A model generated the notes under the pieces. The model was given only the letters and a program-made list of their open reading frames with translations. It was not told where the DNA came from and searched no databases. Both the position numbers and the translations under genes were made by a program. DNA of 18,638 nt from an uncultured Ruminococcus sp. (GTDB lineage: Bacteria > Bacillota > Clostridia > Oscillospirales > Ruminococcaceae): contig CAMNAY010000007.1 in NCBI GenBank assembly GCA_946531975.1, forward strand, positions 1 through 18,638. Reading direction: 5' to 3'. Each line of letters opens with the position of its first letter. The stretch's first letter is position 1. Shown here piece after piece: positions 16,469-18,638 of this stretch.

Positions 16469-16927
16469 TTACCTCGCGATAATAATAATTCCGATCACAT
16501 TGACGGCAAGCAGCGCGACATTGGCGATGATCAGGCCGTTGCGCATGCGCTTTCTCTTGCGCCGGATCTCTTCGGACTCCGCAGACATCCCGTAGGAGCT
16601 GCTGCTCATTGCGGCAGGCGGCTGCACGGGAGCCGGTGCGGGAGCGGCGGGTGCAGGTGCAGGTGCGGGTGCAGCGGGCTGCGGGGGCTCCTGCCGGCTG
16701 GCTGCTGCTGCGGTCTGGGGCGTCGGAATCCCTGCGAGCTTTGCCGCGGGATTGATGCCCGGCGCACCCTGTCCGGCGGGTCTCTGCGCGCCGCAGATTG
16801 AGCAGCTTCCGGAGGAATACGGATTCAGCGTTTCACAGGTCGCGCAGACCCACATATGCTGTGCGCCGCAGCTGCAAACGGACACGGTATCCGAATTGCC
16901 GCGTTTACATTTCGTACAAATCCACAT
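16469..16927 (-). CDS. Tail-anchored protein with two RanBP2-type zinc fingers
   Basis: A 152-residue protein. The pattern W-x-C-x2-C-x3-N-x6-C-x2-C of the RanBP2 zinc finger is met exactly at residues 26-45 (Trp26, Cys28, Cys31, Asn35, Cys42, Cys45). It is nearly met at 2-20 (Trp2, Cys4, Cys7, Asn11, Cys18, then Cys20 with one residue between instead of two). A Pro/Ala linker (about 53-107) and a basic segment (RRKRKRMR) lead to a C-terminal TM helix (about 130-151), so the fingers face the cytoplasm. RanBP2 fingers are best known from eukaryotes, where they bind ubiquitin, proteins or RNA. It lies between the kinase and the 411-residue protein with gaps of 12 and 6 bases. The partner bound by the fingers is unknown. 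Confidence 0.82.
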   Translation of the reverse strand: MWICTKCKRGNSDTVSVCSCGAQHMWVCATCETLNPYSSGSCSICGAQRPAGQGAPGINPAAKLAGIPTPQTAAAASRQEPPQPAAPAPAPAPAAPAPAPVQPPAAMSSSSYGMSAESEEIRRKRKRMRNGLIIANVALLAVNVIGIIIIAR

Positions 16928-16939
16928 ACTCTAAACACC

Positions 16940-18046
16940 TCACCATAAATCATCATCCGTTGCATTGAGGAAGCCGCGCTGTGCAGGCTCAGCCGGTGCT
17001 GCGGGGGCGGGTTCCGTCTCTGCGGATTCCGCTGCTGCCGCGGGCTGCTCCGGCTCTGCGGGGCAGGCTTCCGGCACAGGTGCGGGCGGATTGGCTGCTT
17101 CCTCCTCCTGCCGTTTGCCGTCCAGACGCACCAGTTCATCAAAGACCTGCTGCATCGACAGCCGGTCCTTCGGATCCTTTTGCAGCATTCCTTCCAGCAA
17201 TGCGCGGTAATCATCCGGCAGTGTCGGCTCCAGCACCGGCGGATCTCCGCTCAGCACTGCCTCATAGATGTAGTCATATTCCGGCTTGATCTGCGGCATT
17301 TTTCCGGTCAGAACCTGATGGAAGATGATGCCCATGGCGAAGACATCGACCTTCGGCGTCAGCTCTGCGGGCTGACGGATGATATACAGCAGCGTTTCCG
17401 GCGCATAATACACCGTATCGCCCTGCACCTCATCCGGCTCCGGCGGCATATCCGCCAGATAGCTCGCGTCGAAGTCGATGATCTTCATGGTAAAGAAGCC
17501 GCCGTTTGTCTGTTTGATGAGCAGATTGTCGGGCTTGACATCGGCATGAACGATATTCCGTTCCGCCAGCTTTGCGAAGCTGTTTGCAAGCACCTTCATG
17601 ACGATCAGCTTATGCGCCATATCAAACCGGTTCAGGACCGCGAAATCCATCGCGCTCTCAGAAACCTTCTGCGTTACAAGATAGAAGCGGCTTTCGTATT
17701 TGAAAAAGGAGATCGGGACGACCAGATTGCCGGTCTGTGCCTGAACGATCGTATTATAGATTCTGCTCTTGGCTTCAAACCAGCGGATGCATTCGTCGAT
17801 CCGGCGTTCGCGCATGACCGCGCTCAGCTCCACGCTGTCGTCCGGATACACCGGAGACAGGAATTCCTTGATAAAGAACTCGGTATCGCCCTTCCAGCAG
17901 AAGCCCCACTTGGAGAAACCGCTTTTATTGCTGGTCAGAGGCGCCTTGAGTGTATATTCACCGATATCATACGGCTGAAATTCCGCAGGGGATCTGTCCT
18001 CATTGGAATGGTCAACACTCAGCCTTTTATCCATTACCAAAGCCAT
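16940..18046 (-). CDS. Atypical eukaryotic-like Ser/Thr protein kinase
   Basis: A soluble protein kinase of 368 residues; the kinase domain spans about 31-315. The ATP-binding Lys is Lys60 (FFIKEF). The catalytic loop is HADVKPDN (Asp169, Lys171, Asn174), so the usual Arg of HRD is Ala. The metal-binding motif is DFD (Asp191) instead of DFG. APE (215-217) and DVFAMG (Asp234) are intact, so it is probably active. The Gly-rich loop is degenerate (SNKSGFSKWGF). The C-terminus is an Ala/Glu/Pro tail ending in RGFLNATDDDLW, with no TM helix or PASTA repeats. The FIKEFLSPVYP stretch recalls the YegI/TerY-P kinases. The ATG at 18046 has GGTGAG upstream; ATG at 18034 is an alternative. It follows the PP2C gene with a 10-base gap, so kinase and phosphatase are probably co-transcribed. 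Confidence 0.92.
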   Translation of the reverse strand: MALVMDKRLSVDHSNEDRSPAEFQPYDIGEYTLKAPLTSNKSGFSKWGFCWKGDTEFFIKEFLSPVYPDDSVELSAVMRERRIDECIRWFEAKSRIYNTIVQAQTGNLVVPISFFKYESRFYLVTQKVSESAMDFAVLNRFDMAHKLIVMKVLANSFAKLAERNIVHADVKPDNLLIKQTNGGFFTMKIIDFDASYLADMPPEPDEVQGDTVYYAPETLLYIIRQPAELTPKVDVFAMGIIFHQVLTGKMPQIKPEYDYIYEAVLSGDPPVLEPTLPDDYRALLEGMLQKDPKDRLSMQQVFDELVRLDGKRQEEEAANPPAPVPEACPAEPEQPAAAAESAETEPAPAAPAEPAQRGFLNATDDDLW

Positions 18047-18056
18047 TTTCTATCAC

Positions 18057-18638
18057 TCACCGTCTTTTCTGTACGTATTTTCTGTAATAGGAGGGCTTGA
18101 ATTTCTGCCAGAGTGCCTCTGCCTTCGATTCGTCCTCCTCATTTGCCAGCGGCTTGATGAACATGGTATTATGCATGCCGTACAGCTTCATGAACAGCCG
18201 TTTGCAGTTCTCGAAATCGCCGCAGCCGTAGATTGCGATTGTAATGGCGCAGTCATCGCCCGCGCACTTATCCAACTCCGAGATCAGGCTCTGCTCCCAC
18301 ATTTTGACATTGGTGGAGCGCATCAGCGAATTGAGAATCAGATGCTGGAAATGCATCGGTGTCCGCAGGTAGCCGAAGCAGCCGTCCGTTGCGGTGATGA
18401 GCATGGTCGGGCGGCACTTCTCCGGTGTCTCCCCGATCACGCTCTCCAGCTTCAGTGCCTTTTCATGGACAATGAATGCTCTGTCCGCATTGATGACATT
18501 GGAAAGGCGCGCATCGTTATGCAGATTGGAATATGCATCCTCATCCGATTCAAGGTCATCCTCCGTAATCTGGCAGATGCCCTCCTGATCCATCACGAAG
18601 CCTCTGGAATCGCCTGCCCAGAGATATTCGCAGTACAG
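18057..18638 (-). CDS. PP2C-type Ser/Thr phosphatase, 3' part (5' end outside window)
   Basis: A metal-dependent phosphatase that would reverse the kinase encoded next to it. The frame stays open through the window edge, so the start is not seen; 193 codons are present. PP2C motifs: LWAGDSRGFVMDQEG (family WAGDSR with a metal-site region Asp), QITEDDLESDEDAYSN, TMLITATDGCFGYL (family TDG metal Asp), and CAGDDCAITIAIYG at the C-terminal part (family DDxT/S-type strand with a metal Asp). A further 60 residues follow (FENCKRLFMKLYG... ending YVQKRR) with no motif I recognise. The gene stops 10 bases before the kinase start. A GTG/ATG pair at 18596/18593 is internal to the domain and not the start. 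Confidence 0.85.
   Translation of the reverse strand: MYCEYLWAGDSRGFVMDQEGICQITEDDLESDEDAYSNLHNDARLSNVINADRAFIVHEKALKLESVIGETPEKCRPTMLITATDGCFGYLRTPMHFQHLILNSLMRSTNVKMWEQSLISELDKCAGDDCAITIAIYGCGDFENCKRLFMKLYGMHNTMFIKPLANEEDESKAEALWQKFKPSYYRKYVQKRR

Overview
The window looks like the chromosome of a Gram-positive Clostridia member, most likely of the Ruminococcus / Oscillospirales type. Reasons: fairly high GC, strong AAGGAGG-like ribosome binding sites, sigma-A promoters of the form TTGACA-17-TATAAT, a tryptophan T-box riboswitch ahead of trpE, and an ECF sigma factor paired with a large membrane-anchored partner. No mobile elements, CRISPR arrays, tRNA or rRNA genes were seen. Family assignments come from reading motifs; no database search was run.

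Plus strand, 1-4203: the 3' part of an M18 aminopeptidase gene ends in a strong terminator. It is followed by a two-gene operon (promoter about 882-910) for an ECF sigma factor and an 855-residue single-pass membrane protein, a presumed anti-sigma factor or sensor. The two genes overlap by ATGA. A bidirectional terminator separates this block from the convergent minus-strand genes.

Minus strand, 13566 down to 4211: a complete tryptophan branch in the order trpE, trpGD (fused), trpC, trpF, trpB, trpA. A T-box leader with a UGG specifier controls it. Most junctions overlap by 4-17 bases. After trpA come a DUF3810-type membrane metalloprotease-like gene and a class I DAHP synthase (first step of the shikimate pathway), each with its own TTGACA promoter. 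The window thus holds the entry enzyme of aromatic synthesis and all of the chorismate-to-tryptophan steps.

Minus strand, 18638 down to 13586: a eukaryotic-like signalling cluster. It encodes a PP2C phosphatase (cut by the window edge), an atypical Ser/Thr kinase, a tail-anchored protein with two RanBP2-type zinc fingers, and a single-pass protein with a Pro-rich inside and a Thr/Glu-rich outside. Past a strong terminator come a zinc-ribbon/TM/CAP-like protein and a small tail-anchored zinc-ribbon protein. I infer that these genes form one membrane-associated phospho-signalling system. The kinase/PP2C pair resembles the TerY-P (YegI/YegK/YegL) triad, so a vWA protein may lie just outside the window. 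This cluster is the most likely place for undescribed biology.
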